Below, in pieces: positions 54,040 through 64,000 of a DNA stretch of 64,000 bases. Both the position numbers and the translations under genes were made by a program. The stretch's first letter is position 1. Each line of letters starts with the position of its first letter. Where the stretch lies: the NCBI GenBank assembly GCA_036971475.1, contig JBAIZL010000003.1, positions 110,409,070 to 110,473,069 of the forward strand, read 5' to 3'. The notes under the pieces are model-generated. The model saw nothing but the letters and a program-made list of their open reading frames with translations, did not search any database and was not told where the DNA came from. The stretch comes from Prosapia bicincta (lineage: Eukaryota; Arthropoda; Insecta; Hemiptera; Cercopidae).

Positions 54040-54240
54040 TCGACAGCGCATGCGCAGAAATGAAAACCGAATGTGCCTCAAATCTACACAAGGGCTCTTC
54101 TCTTGCGCCGGTGACAGTATCTGGGGGTTAGGAACTCCTCGGCAGATGAATAGGCGGGGACGCCTCGGCGCAAGAGTGAGGGTTCCTGGACACAAGGATG
54201 GAGGCCCCTGAGCGCAAAAGTGGAGACCCAATTCCAGCAT
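54040..54240. repeat. GC-rich patch with short imperfect repeats
   Basis: Phrases such as GGCGCAAGAGTGAGGGTTCC, GACACAAGGATGGAGGC and GAGCGCAAAAGTGGAGACC recur with a spacing of ~23 bases. An open - strand frame crosses it (53992-54306) but looks like repeat-driven openness rather than a gene. Confidence 0.45.
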
Positions 54241-55140
54241 GTAAGATAAAAATGTGTATGTTATAATCTTTAAATTGTTATTATAATTTATATTAGAATA
54301 TAACATTTTTATAATTTAGGGTTTCATTTGCCTAGGACACGTGGGGCTTGCTTTTCTTGCACCAGTATGTCACTTGTTTCAAGGTTCGAGGAGACTCCAG
54401 GCCAAAGAGGTCCTATGTAAATCTGGACTGTGTGTCTAAAGGGTGAGTGGACATAAATCTAGGTTTATTTATTTAATAAATTACTACATATATTTATGTT
54501 ATTTCATGGCTATGTTTATTGTAATTTATATAATTAATATATTAGTCAATGAATTATTATTTTTGATAATTTTATGAACTAATTTTGACTCCATCCCAAG
54601 GCGACAAAATAATAAAAAGGCATGGAGATTGTATGAGGACAATCCAATATTTAATATTAATTTTCTTCAAGACATCCTCACTTAGAGGCCTCACTTGGGA
54701 AGGGGTGCGAATCACCAAAAATGGAAATAACTTCTAACAGCGGTATAGGTCGAGAGTACATTAGAGTGTTGTTTTAATTTATAACGATGTTTCATTTTTA
54801 TTTGTTACATTAATACAATTATTTATTGTTTTTCTTATGAATATTTTTTATACCGTAGTTTCTTTCATACAGTTTCATATAGAAACTATTAGTTCATAAT
54901 TTTTGTTTGAAAAATAAAATGTTGATTCATTTGTGTCCTCAACGAATTACGCTTTAAATGATGATCAAAAGTTGAATATAGCTATTTTAATCAACGGTTG
55001 TACCGCAACGCTATGGGGTTGTTACGCTGTGTTACGTCTGAAAGGGGGTAAAAAATTACCAGAGAATACGTTACACTATGTGTGCATGCGCTCGTACTTG
55101 GGCAATCCTCATGCCCACGCCCCCTCTTCTTAAAGTGATA

Positions 55141-55455
55141 TCCTCCCACGCCCTCTCCTCTTGCAGTGAAATCTTCTCACGCCCCTCCTCTTGATTGAAA
55201 TCCTCCCACGCCCTCTCCTCTTGAAGTAAACCCCTCCCACGCCCTCTCCTCTTGAAGTGAAATCCTCCCACGCCCTCTCCACTTGAGGTGAAATCCTCTC
55301 ACGCCCCCTCCTCTTGAAGTGAAATTCTCCCACGCCCCTTCTCTTAAAGTGAAATTTTCCAACGGCCCCTCCTCTTAAAGTAAAATCCTCCCACGCCCTC
55401 TCCTCTCGAGGTGAAATCCTCCCACGCCCTCTCCTCTTGAAGGGAAATCCTCCTC
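55141..55455. repeat. 30-bp minisatellite, about ten units
   Basis: CCTCCCACGCCCTCTCCTCT followed by TGAAGTGAAAT repeats every 30 bases (ACGCCC at steps 55149, 55179, 55209 and so on). C+T-rich on the + strand in an AT-rich genome. Because 30 is a multiple of three, the - strand is open for 109 codons with a 10-residue period (RAWEDFTSRG-like); this is most likely a by-product of the array. Confidence 0.9.
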
Positions 55456-55459
55456 GCAA

Positions 55460-56930
55460 CCCTCCATTTTACACTATAAATAAATGGTAAGGGCACATGA
55501 AAAAGAATGAAATATTACACACACACACGCACATATATAAAACAATTTATTTATTTATTTATGAATACTTTCATAAGAAACATGATAAAACATTTCAAAT
55601 TTTACCTTGGAAGGTAAATTTCAACTGATAAGAGAAAAATCTGTTTTTACACTAGCATGCCTATTTGAGGACGTATTTTAGTAAAGGCACAACCCAAGTC
55701 ATTAAATATATTTAATTTATATTAGTATTTTCCAATTGGTCTCGGCCCCCCTGACTTGCCTTCTGGCCCCCCAAGAAGGGCGAGCCCCACAGTTTGGGAG
55801 CCCATGACCTATAGTCTGCCGGTAAGCTGCTGGAGTGTATTTACACAAGGGAATACCACAGCCTGGTAGATTTCGTGCACATAACATCTACGTATAATTT
55901 GAGACACATGTTTAATCTGTAGAAAATAAGACATTGCTCCTCAATGGGACCATATAGGAAGAAATCCTCTGCGATTCTTAAATTTTGAGGAATTATATGC
56001 AGCTTTAAGTTGTTAATATTCAAAGAACATAGCATAACAACTAATCGTGTGGTAATTTCGCGCTAAAACGTTTATCAGATAATCCTCGTGATGAGTTCGT
56101 CTCTGGTTTTGTAAATATCTTGTTTACGCATTCGGCATGTTTGCATGAAACAGTGACGTCAGCGGTGTTTTGCAAGATCATGGTCGTCGGAGTAAAAAAC
56201 TACGAGAGTCATTGTGCGATGGTTAACAAACAGACTATTGACTTCGGCAGTGGATCAGCGGATTAGCATAATTTGGGTTAGTTTAGACCGGTCGTTGATA
56301 AATCAGCTGATTGTGATAGACGTTTATTTGGTTATGTTTTTTGTGTGGAGCTATCAAGAGGTCATGACCTCAAAATCACGAAGGATTTGTTTATGAAAAA
56401 TCGATCAGAAAATACTGGAACATTTTCTAATTCAAAGAATTAAACTGACACGTTTGAAAAAACTAAATTTTACGAAGTGTTTTCAAGTTAGGTCAATAGA
56501 CCTATAATTTACCTATATTAGGAAACAAAAATATGTGAAAGTATAAGCCTAATTAAATTAAATATAAGGCTCATCAAATATTAATTATAAGGAAAAATAT
56601 TTAAAATTCAACATTCAACTTTCTGCTTAAAATCTATGTTCTATAATCGACATTCCGATCGAATTATTTTCGAAATGCCAGTCGCTATGTGAATATTTGG
56701 AAAGTATAATACTGTACTGTAACTGTATATTTAGCTGCACCGTTACATCACAGATTGATTATCTTATCGTACAGACGACCCATCTGTTACACAGGTTCAG
56801 ACCATAGATACGATATGCTGAAAGAGCTACTTGATATTGATGAGAATATATATATGTTTCAATGGTTTAATGGATAGGCTTTGCTTGCCTCAGACGAAAA
56901 TGGTTTCTACATCTCTTCAGTTCCGCCTTT
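55460..56930. other. gene-free stretch with a possible hAT-like end
   Basis: Around 55735-55815 a GC-rich segment (GGCGAGCCCCACAGTTTGGG then AGCCCATGACC) resembles the inner end of hAT-type elements, but no partner end was found. A patch at 56040-56300 is less AT-rich, with no exon recognised. Confidence 0.35.
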
Positions 56931-57300
56931 TTCTTCAATTCCTTCTATTAGTTCTCACCCTCCTTACAAAGGCCTATATCCTGTTCAAATTGTCAATCGT
57001 TAGTGAAATACATTTTTTAATCTTGTAGTCGATGACTCTAGATGTTCATACAGTTGTTTCAAATATTATTTTAGTTTTATTTAGGAGAAAAACTTTTCAC
57101 AAAAGGTACAAGGTATGAAATATAGTTATTTCGTCCCAATTGGCTTAAAATAAGGGATAACATGATTTCATAAGATAGCTGATTTTATGTTATAGGTTAT
57201 GTGGCAGAACAGCTGTTTTAACGCATTTGTTATGTTGCTTTATTTATATTAATTGTAATTATTTAATAAAAAGCAACTAAAACAGTTTTCTTTGACCTAA
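56930..57300 (-). repeat. repeat S, inverted copy in two blocks
   Basis: 56935-57020 (AGTTCTCACCCTCCTTACAA, TCCTGTTCAAATTGTCAATC) matches part two inverted; 57105-57270 (TATAGTTATTTCGTCCCAAT, TTATAGGTTATGTGGCAGAA, CAGCTGTTTTAACGCAT) matches part one inverted. Confidence 0.65.
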
Positions 57301-57599
57301 GTAGGAATTAACGTTTTTTTTAAAAATTGCTTATATTACTTGTTTTATAATTACATTGTATATGTTCTATATTGGTGATTCTTAGGTTCTATTAACAAGT
57401 GTTTTACACACTCTTTATTTTATAATAGGAGATAAAGTTCAAAGTTTTTACCATTAGAGATTGAGATATGCTAGGTTTTACAAATGACGGTCGGTAAATG
57501 ATGATTTCGGGAATAAAACAAAGAGTATTTCTTAATAATATTTTTTGCTGCAACGAGTGCGTTCATTAAGGTTAGGCTAGGTAAAAATTACCTTCTGTC

Positions 57600-57712
57600 T
57601 GTGAGGTAAAACCCAGATTTACCAATGGTAAACGTTCGAAATGAACGGTGATCTCAGAACAGTTCGTTCCTTTACCATTGAGAGTTGGTAAATCTTAGGT
57701 TTTACTGGAGGA
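57600..57712. repeat. foldback element of ~110 bp
   Basis: AGGTAAAACCCAGATTTACC, then AATGGTAAACGTTCGAAATG, is mirrored by CGTTCCTTTACCATTGAG and GGTAAATCTTAGGTTTTACT around a short apex containing GGTGATCTCAGAAC. A related single arm lies at 57435-57485 (TTTTTACCATTAGAGATTGA, then ATGCTAGGTTTTAC). Confidence 0.7.
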
Positions 57713-58129
57713 ACATTAAGATTTGGCAATGTATGGGCTCTTACAGTGTGCCATATCGTAAAAATTGTTTCGGTTATTGTATTTTTTCAGCGTCGAGAGT
57801 TGTCGAATCGATTGTAACTGTCGAATCGGAGGAGCATAGTTAATTACAGTAGAACCCACCTTGAAAGTTCCAGCATGTCCGTGGTAGGGTTAACCTCCAA
57901 AATAGTTGGCAGACAGTGGTTTCCGCGTTATAATAGTGGTAAGAACGCCTGCAGACAGCCAAGTCGAGGTTGACCGTTACAATTAAATTGAAGTAGCCTA
58001 CACGACCTTGGTTTTAAAATTAATTTTCGCTTCTGTTTCTATCTAGTGTAAAGAAACCTACGTTTTACTTGCAAAGGAGAAACAAGTATATAATCGAAAA
58101 TGTTTTTAGTCCTACTTAAGTCAACAAAG

Positions 58130-58870
58130 AGAAATTTCATTTTAGTCACTTTGTATTAAATAATTACAATTTATATAAATCAAGTAACATAACCTATGCG
58201 TTAAAACGGCTGTTCAACTACATAACGTATAACATAAAATCAGCTGTTTTATGTAATCACTTATTTTAAGCCAAATGGTACGATATAACTATATTGCATA
58301 CCTTGCCCCTTTTGTGAAATTTTTTTCTTCCATACAAAAGTAAAATAATTCATTAAATGTAATGAATGATTAAATATCTGTAAACACTGCATTAACATCA
58401 GTAACTGTCATCCACTACAAGTTTTAAAAAAATGTATTTGAACTTATATGGACAAATAAAAAATATTTTATAAAGATTGAAAATTTGAACAAGATATATA
58501 TAGATAGGGTGTAAACTAATGGAAGGAATTGAAAAATACGCCATATTTGGTCCAAGTTGTTCTAGTATAAACTTTGCTTCCATATAAAACTAAAATTATT
58601 TCATTAAATTGAATTAATGAATTTATATTTGAAAAAAACTATTCAAATCAAGTGTCATCCAATACAAGTTTAAAAAATGTATTTGAACTTGAGTGGATGA
58701 ACAGAAAGTATTTTATTAACGATTAAAAATTTTAACAAGATATATACAAGGAGTATAAACTAATAGAAAGAATTTAAAAAAATTACCCTTTAAGCCAAAT
58801 TTATAGGAAATACTTATTTTTAAGAATTATATTTAAGAGTATATTAGTATTAATACTCGTAGTATATTTA
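58130..58870 (+). repeat. repeat S, copy 2 (direct)
   Basis: Colinear with 51130-51960 over its full length, including both part-two blocks (58405-58530 and 58640-58775) and the AT-rich end AGTTTATTTAACTAGTAACA. Divergence is low to moderate with a ~15-bp deletion after GTAATCAC. Confidence 0.82.
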
Positions 58871-58879
58871 ATAGTTTAT

Positions 58880-59260
58880 TTAACTAGTAACATATCCTAT
58901 GCGTTAAAACAGCTGTTCAACTACATAACCTATAACATAAAATCAGCTGTTTCATGTAATCACCTGTTTATCATTCATTTCAAGCCAAATGGGACGAAAT
59001 AACTACATAGCATACCTGCTCCCTTTGTGAAAAGTTTTTCTCCCACATAAAATTAATTCATTATTAAATTTAATTAATGAAATATTATTTGAAAAAAAAA
59101 CTGTATTAAAATCAAGTGTCATCCACTAGAAGTTAAAAAAAAATTATTTGAACTTGAATGGATGAGTAAAAAGTATTTTATTAACGATTGACATTTTGAA
59201 CCAGACATATGTAGGCCTATATAAGCAGAGTGTGAGCTAATAGAAGGAATTGAAAAATAG
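58880..59260 (+). repeat. repeat S, copy 3, partial, directly after copy 2
   Basis: Starts CATATCCTATGCGTTAAAAC right after the end of copy 2, so copies 2 and 3 are in tandem. Part one to 59040, part two at 59105-59250 (GTGTCATCCACTAGAAGTT, GAGTGTGAGCTAATAGAAGG). Confidence 0.75.
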
Positions 59261-60470
59261 AGACCTGTATTGACTTCTTACCATTAATAATTATTAATAC
59301 ATATATAATTGTGGATATTAAAAAACAATAGAATAATAAAGAAGTTTAATTGCATTAGGTATTATTCCAAATGAATGCTTGACTATTTCAACAGACCGTC
59401 CCCACTTACACTTTGACTAACCTAATCTCTTCTCTGTTCATTATTAAACTCAGTATTTGCCTTCCCACTTTATGCTCAAAAACCCCCATTTTATCCGTTT
59501 ATTTAAGTCACCCTATCTTACAAAAGCACTTTTCAAAAACTGTATTTTTCTCATGAATTTATAGGCGTACAAAATGTCTTTTGCACTCTTTTAATTTCTT
59601 TTTCATATTTACAGATTACATTTCTAAAGATAGTACATCTCAGGGTCGCAACGAGGGATGTTTTGGGGCTACACTCCCCTCCACCCAGAATGATGATATA
59701 GTTTTTCCTTAATCTTTTATAGCCTAAAATATCTTGCAAATTGGGCCAATTTTGTAACACTTTTTACTTTCTTAAAAACGAATATAACTTGAAGATAGAC
59801 TTTTTAAGAAACGAATTGACTTAACTGGGAGGTGTAAAACACGCGAAAGCTCGTTGGAAGATGACCGCAAAACTGAGAAAGAATCCTTCAAATAGCGTCT
59901 AGATGGACTATCTAGGGCTTATATCCGTGAGAGAATACTATAACTGATGATGCAAGCTTTAATGAACTTTCAAGGAAACCACGATCTCTCATTATTTGTT
60001 TATAGGTTGTAGTTTGTAATGTTTAGTTTGCTTTTATAAGTTTTCTTTCAAGCCTTTAATCTAATTTCCTAAATAAATATATACTTCTATATACTATTAA
60101 ATTTAATGTTCTTTATATTTGGAATATATTTAAATAAGGAGCAACTTTGAATCATTCATTTGGTTATACATGTATCTAATTTTAAGAGTTACAGTCCCAT
60201 GAAATGACATATAGCCTATTTTAAAAATGTTGTCTTGGGGGTATAAATTAGCTCTCATTTCCATAGGAATGTCCAAATCACCCAGCAGCCCCCTAAAGAA
60301 TTATTTTCTAGTTACACTAGAGAGCTCATGTCATAGTTTTCGGTCTTTTAACTTGTTAATCTATCTTATCTGTAATAACATATGCTCACTTAATTCCCTC
60401 ATGTTCCCTTATAAGCAGTCTTTGGTTTTCTACAAATCTTCAGGGATCCGTGGTCAAAGATGTTAGTAAC
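59260..60470. other. gene-free stretch
   Basis: No exon, TE coding or structured repeat recognised. Confidence 0.45.
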
Positions 60471-60960
60471 TCTATTACAAAACATTATAACTAATATTGA
60501 GGATCACGTTACCGCACACTTGACCTTGAGAGATCGCAGTAGGTGAGACGGGAGGTAGATGGTCAGTATAAATACTTTCCTACAAACATAATAAAAAATG
60601 TCAAAACACTGACTTGCATCAGGCGGCCGATATAATGTAAACTCGATGACACATTTTAGCTTCGGTATGAAATAACAAACAGTTTTGAAATATGGGTAGA
60701 CATGTCGGATACAGAAGCTGTTGATGTATAGAGCATTCTAAATATGTAAAATGTTTTCAGAAATGTTAGTACAAGAGAAATCTCATGCGATCTCTCAGGG
60801 CCAAGTGCACGGTTATTTGGTCCATACTATAACTCTATTACAAATCATTAGAACTAATATTGGTAATTCTACTACAAATACTATAACTAATATTAGTAAC
60901 ATATATAAAAAGATTATAACTAATATTAGTAATTCTATTTCAAACATTTTGCTCTTCTCG
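60470..60960. repeat. foldback with ~35-bp repeats
   Basis: ACCGCACACTTGACCTTGAG then AGATCGCA at ~60511 is mirrored by TGCGATCTCTCAGGGCCAAG then TGCACGGT at ~60787. Outside the arms CTCTATTACAAAACATTATA-type units occur at 60471 and again, three to four times, at 60832-60950 (TATAACTAATATTAGTAA word). Confidence 0.6.
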
Positions 60961-62385
60961 TTTTCTCATAATTGTCACTTTCTTTGAAATAATCAAATTT
61001 TTGTTATAATATTGTCTTCAGCAATATTAGAAATTGTGTTGTACATTAGTTATTTTTGTATTTTTATCCTGGGAAAATTTAGTTATAACATAGAGGGATT
61101 AAAAAAAAGCGTCTCATGACATACCGACGTTTTCATTATCTCAATTGACGATTGAAATTTTTAATAAAACACATATTACTAAGGAATAATTGAAATTAGA
61201 AAAGTATTTCGCCAACCAACAAAGAGGCTTGGAGGAAAGTTACTTGTATGATTTTTATGTCATCCGAGAGTGCCATGTTATCAACGCAATATTCTCTTGC
61301 GACGAAGTGGCAATGTAGCCCTTAGCCTTCTCCCGCCTGACCGACGAAATACTTTTGTAATTTTAATTTGATTACCAACATTTAATTGGCTTAATCGAGT
61401 TAAATTCTGGACTAATTGAACATTTTTGTTACTTTTCAAAATCTGCTTATCGGGAAACTGTTCAATCAATTTGATTTTTTAAAAGTACTTGTAAGTAGTT
61501 ACTGTGTCTGAATCAAAGTACGAATAATACACAAAGTGTTATGAACATGTTTAACGTGCATTATTAAATTCTTGCTGTTCTGTTTTGTAAAAACTTTTAG
61601 AAGTATTGTTTGCTTTAGGCGACGAGGTAAAGATTATATTCTTTAAATGTTGTCAGACCTGTCAAGTGAATCAAAGTAGATCAAATTATTTTAAAATAAA
61701 ATTGAAATGTATATTTTACTAAGAAAATTCAATTGAAAACATTGTAACCAGAGTAGAGGTGTTATTTATTAATAGAAGTGATATAGCGAGCTTCTTATTG
61801 TAGTTTAAATCTGGCATACACGGAAATAGGTTATGAAATATTGTTAACATAACCTACAAGTAGCTCCGACCTTGAGTATTGTTGGCAAGGTATATTCCCA
61901 GGTCAAAGTATGACCTAACCTAACCAAAATCTGTTCTTGTAAATCAACTAAGCCAGTGTTCAAAATGTTTTACGAAGCCTAAAGTTATATTTGAAAATAA
62001 TATTTATAGTAGGCCTAATTATGTGAGACTTATTATCAATTACTTACTTGTTTAACAGCAGAGAATTTTGAAAAAATAAAATGGTTCATTTCTAATTATA
62101 TAATTACTGGGTGATATTTTAATATTGTTAGTCAGGGTGGTAAATTGAATTTGTTTACATATTAAACAGAAATTGTAAATAATTTTATGATGGTTTATTA
62201 AAATTTAATTTTAAAGTTTAAATTATGTATTGTAGAATTAATGATTTATCCTTTAAACTAAATTTAAAAATACTAAACTAAGTGAATACGTAGCTGCTTA
62301 CTTGCTGACGCGTTTTCAAATATTCGTTCCTTTTACGAAGCTAACCCTCTACTGGCGGCATCGGTGAGGTGTAAAGGCTCTAACG
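60960..62385. other. gene-free AT-rich stretch
   Basis: Nothing recognised on either strand. Confidence 0.45.
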
Positions 62386-62591
62386 GGATGGATTTATGAC
62401 TGTGGAATGGGATGGGTTGTTCTGGTTGTGTGCCATATAACAGAAAAGACTGTTGGCTTCAAAGTGTGTGTGATCATTTAATACGTTTTCTTTATCTGTT
62501 GCGTAGTGTTTGTATATTTCATATTTTTCTAAGGTTGTTAGTTTTTTACTTTGTTTTAATGTGTGTAGAACATTTAAATTAGTGTGTATGT

Positions 62592-62608
62592 TGGCGTGTG
62601 TGTGTGTT

Positions 62609-62641
<33 letters not shown>

Positions 62642-62642
62642 T
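62592..62642. repeat. (GT)n microsatellite
   Basis: Interrupted GT tract inside the PLE D C-terminal region. Confidence 0.9.
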
Positions 62643-62689
62643 AGGTGTTTTTTAGGTGTTTTGCGTAGCTGGATTTAGGGTTTGTTTCT

Positions 62690-63120
62690 TTTTTTGGGTA
62701 ATGTGTTCTTCGAAACGTGTGTAGAATGACCTGTCGGTTTGGCCGATGTAATAGCTGGGGCAATCGTTACAAGTTAATTTGCAAATACTTTAGAGTTTGT
62801 ATTTGTCAGTTTCTTTTTGAAAAGGTTGTATGTGCTGTCTTAAAGTGTTTGTTGTTTTGTAGGATATTTGGTAATGTAGTTTTTTCAATGTGAAGGCTAT
62901 TTTGTGTGTTTTTGTTGTGGTAGGTGAGGGATGTGTATTTGTTGTTTTTTGTGTGGTTTATCTGCGTGGCCGTTTGATGGTGTTTATGTTTAATTTTCCT
63001 GAGTATGTTGTCTATGAGTGTATGTTGGTAGCCGTTTTGTTGAGCGATGTATTTTATGGTATTATGTTCTTCGTCGTAGTCTTTCTGTAGCATTGATATA
63101 TTGATTAGGAGGCGTAACAT
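62690..63120 (-). pseudogene. PLE linker and GIY-YIG endonuclease domain
   Basis: 63120-62806 reads YDEEHNTIKYIAQQNGYQ and NILRKIKHKHHQTATQINH (the basic linker), followed by a -1/+1 shift and KLTCNDCPSYYIGQTDRSFY then TRFEEHIT: CxxC, YYIGQT, R-x-EEH as in PLE endonucleases. The GIY part lies in the frame break. Confidence 0.8.
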
Positions 63121-63629
63121 ATGATTAAATGCAGCGTGTTTGTGTTGTGTAGGGTGATTATATGTATTATGTATGACAGTATCGTAGTTGTTGATTTTCT
63201 GTATATTTTGAAAATATGCCAGGTGTTGTGTTTGGTGATGGTAAGGTCTAGAAAGTTTAATTTATTGTTTTCTTCTAATTCGAGGGTAAATATGAGGTTT
63301 TGGTGTATGGTATTAATGTAATTGTGTAGTTGTTTGATTTGCCGTTTGTTGCCGTTGTATAATATTAAAATGTCATCTACATATCTATGGTGATAAATTA
63401 TTTTATGTTTGTGATTATAGTTCTGTAGAATGTATTGTTGTTCAATATGATGTAGGAATATTTCTGCTAGTATGCCTGAGATGGGGGACCCCGTAGGGAG
63501 GCCGTCCTTATGTGTGTAGAATTTGTGTTGGTATGTGAAGTAGTTTTGTGATGTGATGAGTTTGGTGAGTGTGACGATTTCATGTGTGAGTTTATGTGGA
63601 GTGCTGTTTGCTGTGAGCATATTTATCAT
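63105..63629 (-). pseudogene. PLE reverse transcriptase palm domain, truncated
   Basis: Telomerase-like RT of Penelope elements. Motif B region DGLPTGSPISGILAEIFLHH, catalytic YVDDILILYNG (residues ~83-86 of this frame, both Asp intact), and NKLNFLDLTI (motif D/E region). The frame starts inside the RT at the truncation, so fingers and motif A are absent. Ends by frameshift into the next segment. Confidence 0.92.
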
Positions 63630-63814
63630 TGTTTCAAAGTACCCTAGTAAGCTTCGTTATAAGTGATTCTACAGTAAAAAGATAAACATTAAACACCAAG
63701 TGTTTGCAGTTGGTAATATAACGGATTGCGGAAATTACAATTAAAGTGAATATGTAAAACAAAGTGAATGTTAAATAAACAAACAATTCTTGGAGTTAAT
63801 CCAACTTTGGCCAA

Positions 63815-64000
63815 CAAAATTTATTTTAATAATTTTTTACTAAATAACTACAATTAATACTGTAGGCCTAAATAAAGTAACATAACCTGTGAGATAAACA
63901 CATAACCTGTAACACAAAATCAGCTGTTTTATGATATATGTTATCACATGTTTATTGTCAAATGTTATGTAATGACTATATTGCATACCTTATCCCTTTT
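63815..64000 (+). repeat. repeat S, copy 4, running off the window
   Basis: TTTACTAAATAACTACAATT, AAAGTAACATAACCTGTG, CATAACCTGTAACACAAAAT, CAGCTGTTTTATG and CTATATTGCATACCTTATCC match part one of copies 1 and 2 in direct orientation. Cut by the window edge. Confidence 0.7.

Larger units (their letters stand above)
62390..63640 (-). mobile_element. Penelope-like element D, 5'-truncated
   Basis: The - strand order is RT palm (63629-63105), linker (63120-62806), GIY-YIG domain (~62800-62690), C-terminal tail and 3' sequence to ~62390. The N-terminal half of the RT is missing beyond 63630, where unrelated sequence begins. A (GT)n tract at ~62592-62642 lies in the C-terminal part. Different sequence family from fragments A-C. 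Confidence 0.87.

Noticed and set aside
55735..55815. Possible hAT terminal sequence
   Set aside because: Only one end seen; no opposite end or 8-bp duplication found.
57848..57970. CAGTAGAACCCACCTTGAAAG as a Tigger-like end
   Set aside because: Preceded by TA, but no matching opposite end was found, so not called as an element.

Overview
This is a eukaryotic nuclear window, most likely from an insect (at least an arthropod) with a large, AT-rich, transposon-laden genome. The evidence is spliced genes with GT-AG introns of hundreds to thousands of bases, a C-terminal ribosomal protein eL27 and an inositol hexakisphosphate kinase that look insect-like by recalled family sequence, and abundant mariner, Tigger/pogo, hAT, piggyBac-like, Harbinger-like, Jockey and Penelope-like (PLE) sequence. 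The species cannot be named from the sequence. There are no operons, CRISPR arrays or prokaryotic features.

Only two host genes are convincing. On the + strand, the last two coding exons of RpL27 (4179-4324 and 8761-8809) give the C-terminal 64 residues; the 5' exons are not recognisable in the window and probably lie to the left. On the - strand, a complete IP6K coding sequence is split into eight exons between 48660 and 30200. All seven junctions have GT/AG sites and agree in phase, giving a 543-residue product with the kinase signature PCILDLKMG and the C-terminal IDF motif.

Layout: 1-9000 RpL27 3' part, with a Harbinger-like MITE in its last intron, another MITE further left, a piggyBac-like MITE, a PLE-derived inverted repeat and a 37-bp minisatellite running into the last acceptor. 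9000-18200 gene-free: PLE 3' fragment, a nearly intact mariner, a piggyBac-like element, a head-to-head PLE pair, and a hAT remnant split by a hAT MITE. 18500-25950 a Jockey-type non-LTR element (- strand, broken, split by a TTA-flanked MITE), bounded on both sides by copies of an unclassified ~0.85-kb repeat and by Tigger-like MITEs. 26000-30000 AT-rich, containing the IP6K 3' flank. 30200-48660 IP6K, whose introns carry PLE pieces, Tigger and hAT relics, microsatellites and foldbacks. 48700-62300 gene-free, with repeated copies of an unclassified repeat family and a 30-bp minisatellite. 62390-63640 a 5'-truncated PLE with RT and GIY-YIG coding.

The most interesting signal is RNA-level: several PLE-terminal segments carry hammerhead-ribozyme-like folds (CUGANGA, hairpin, GAAA, very short stem III, paired stem I). 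The best is at 7322-7361 on the - strand. A related palindromic family keeps the fold but has UUGACAA in the core. Coordinates of repeat edges are read by eye and may be off by several bases.
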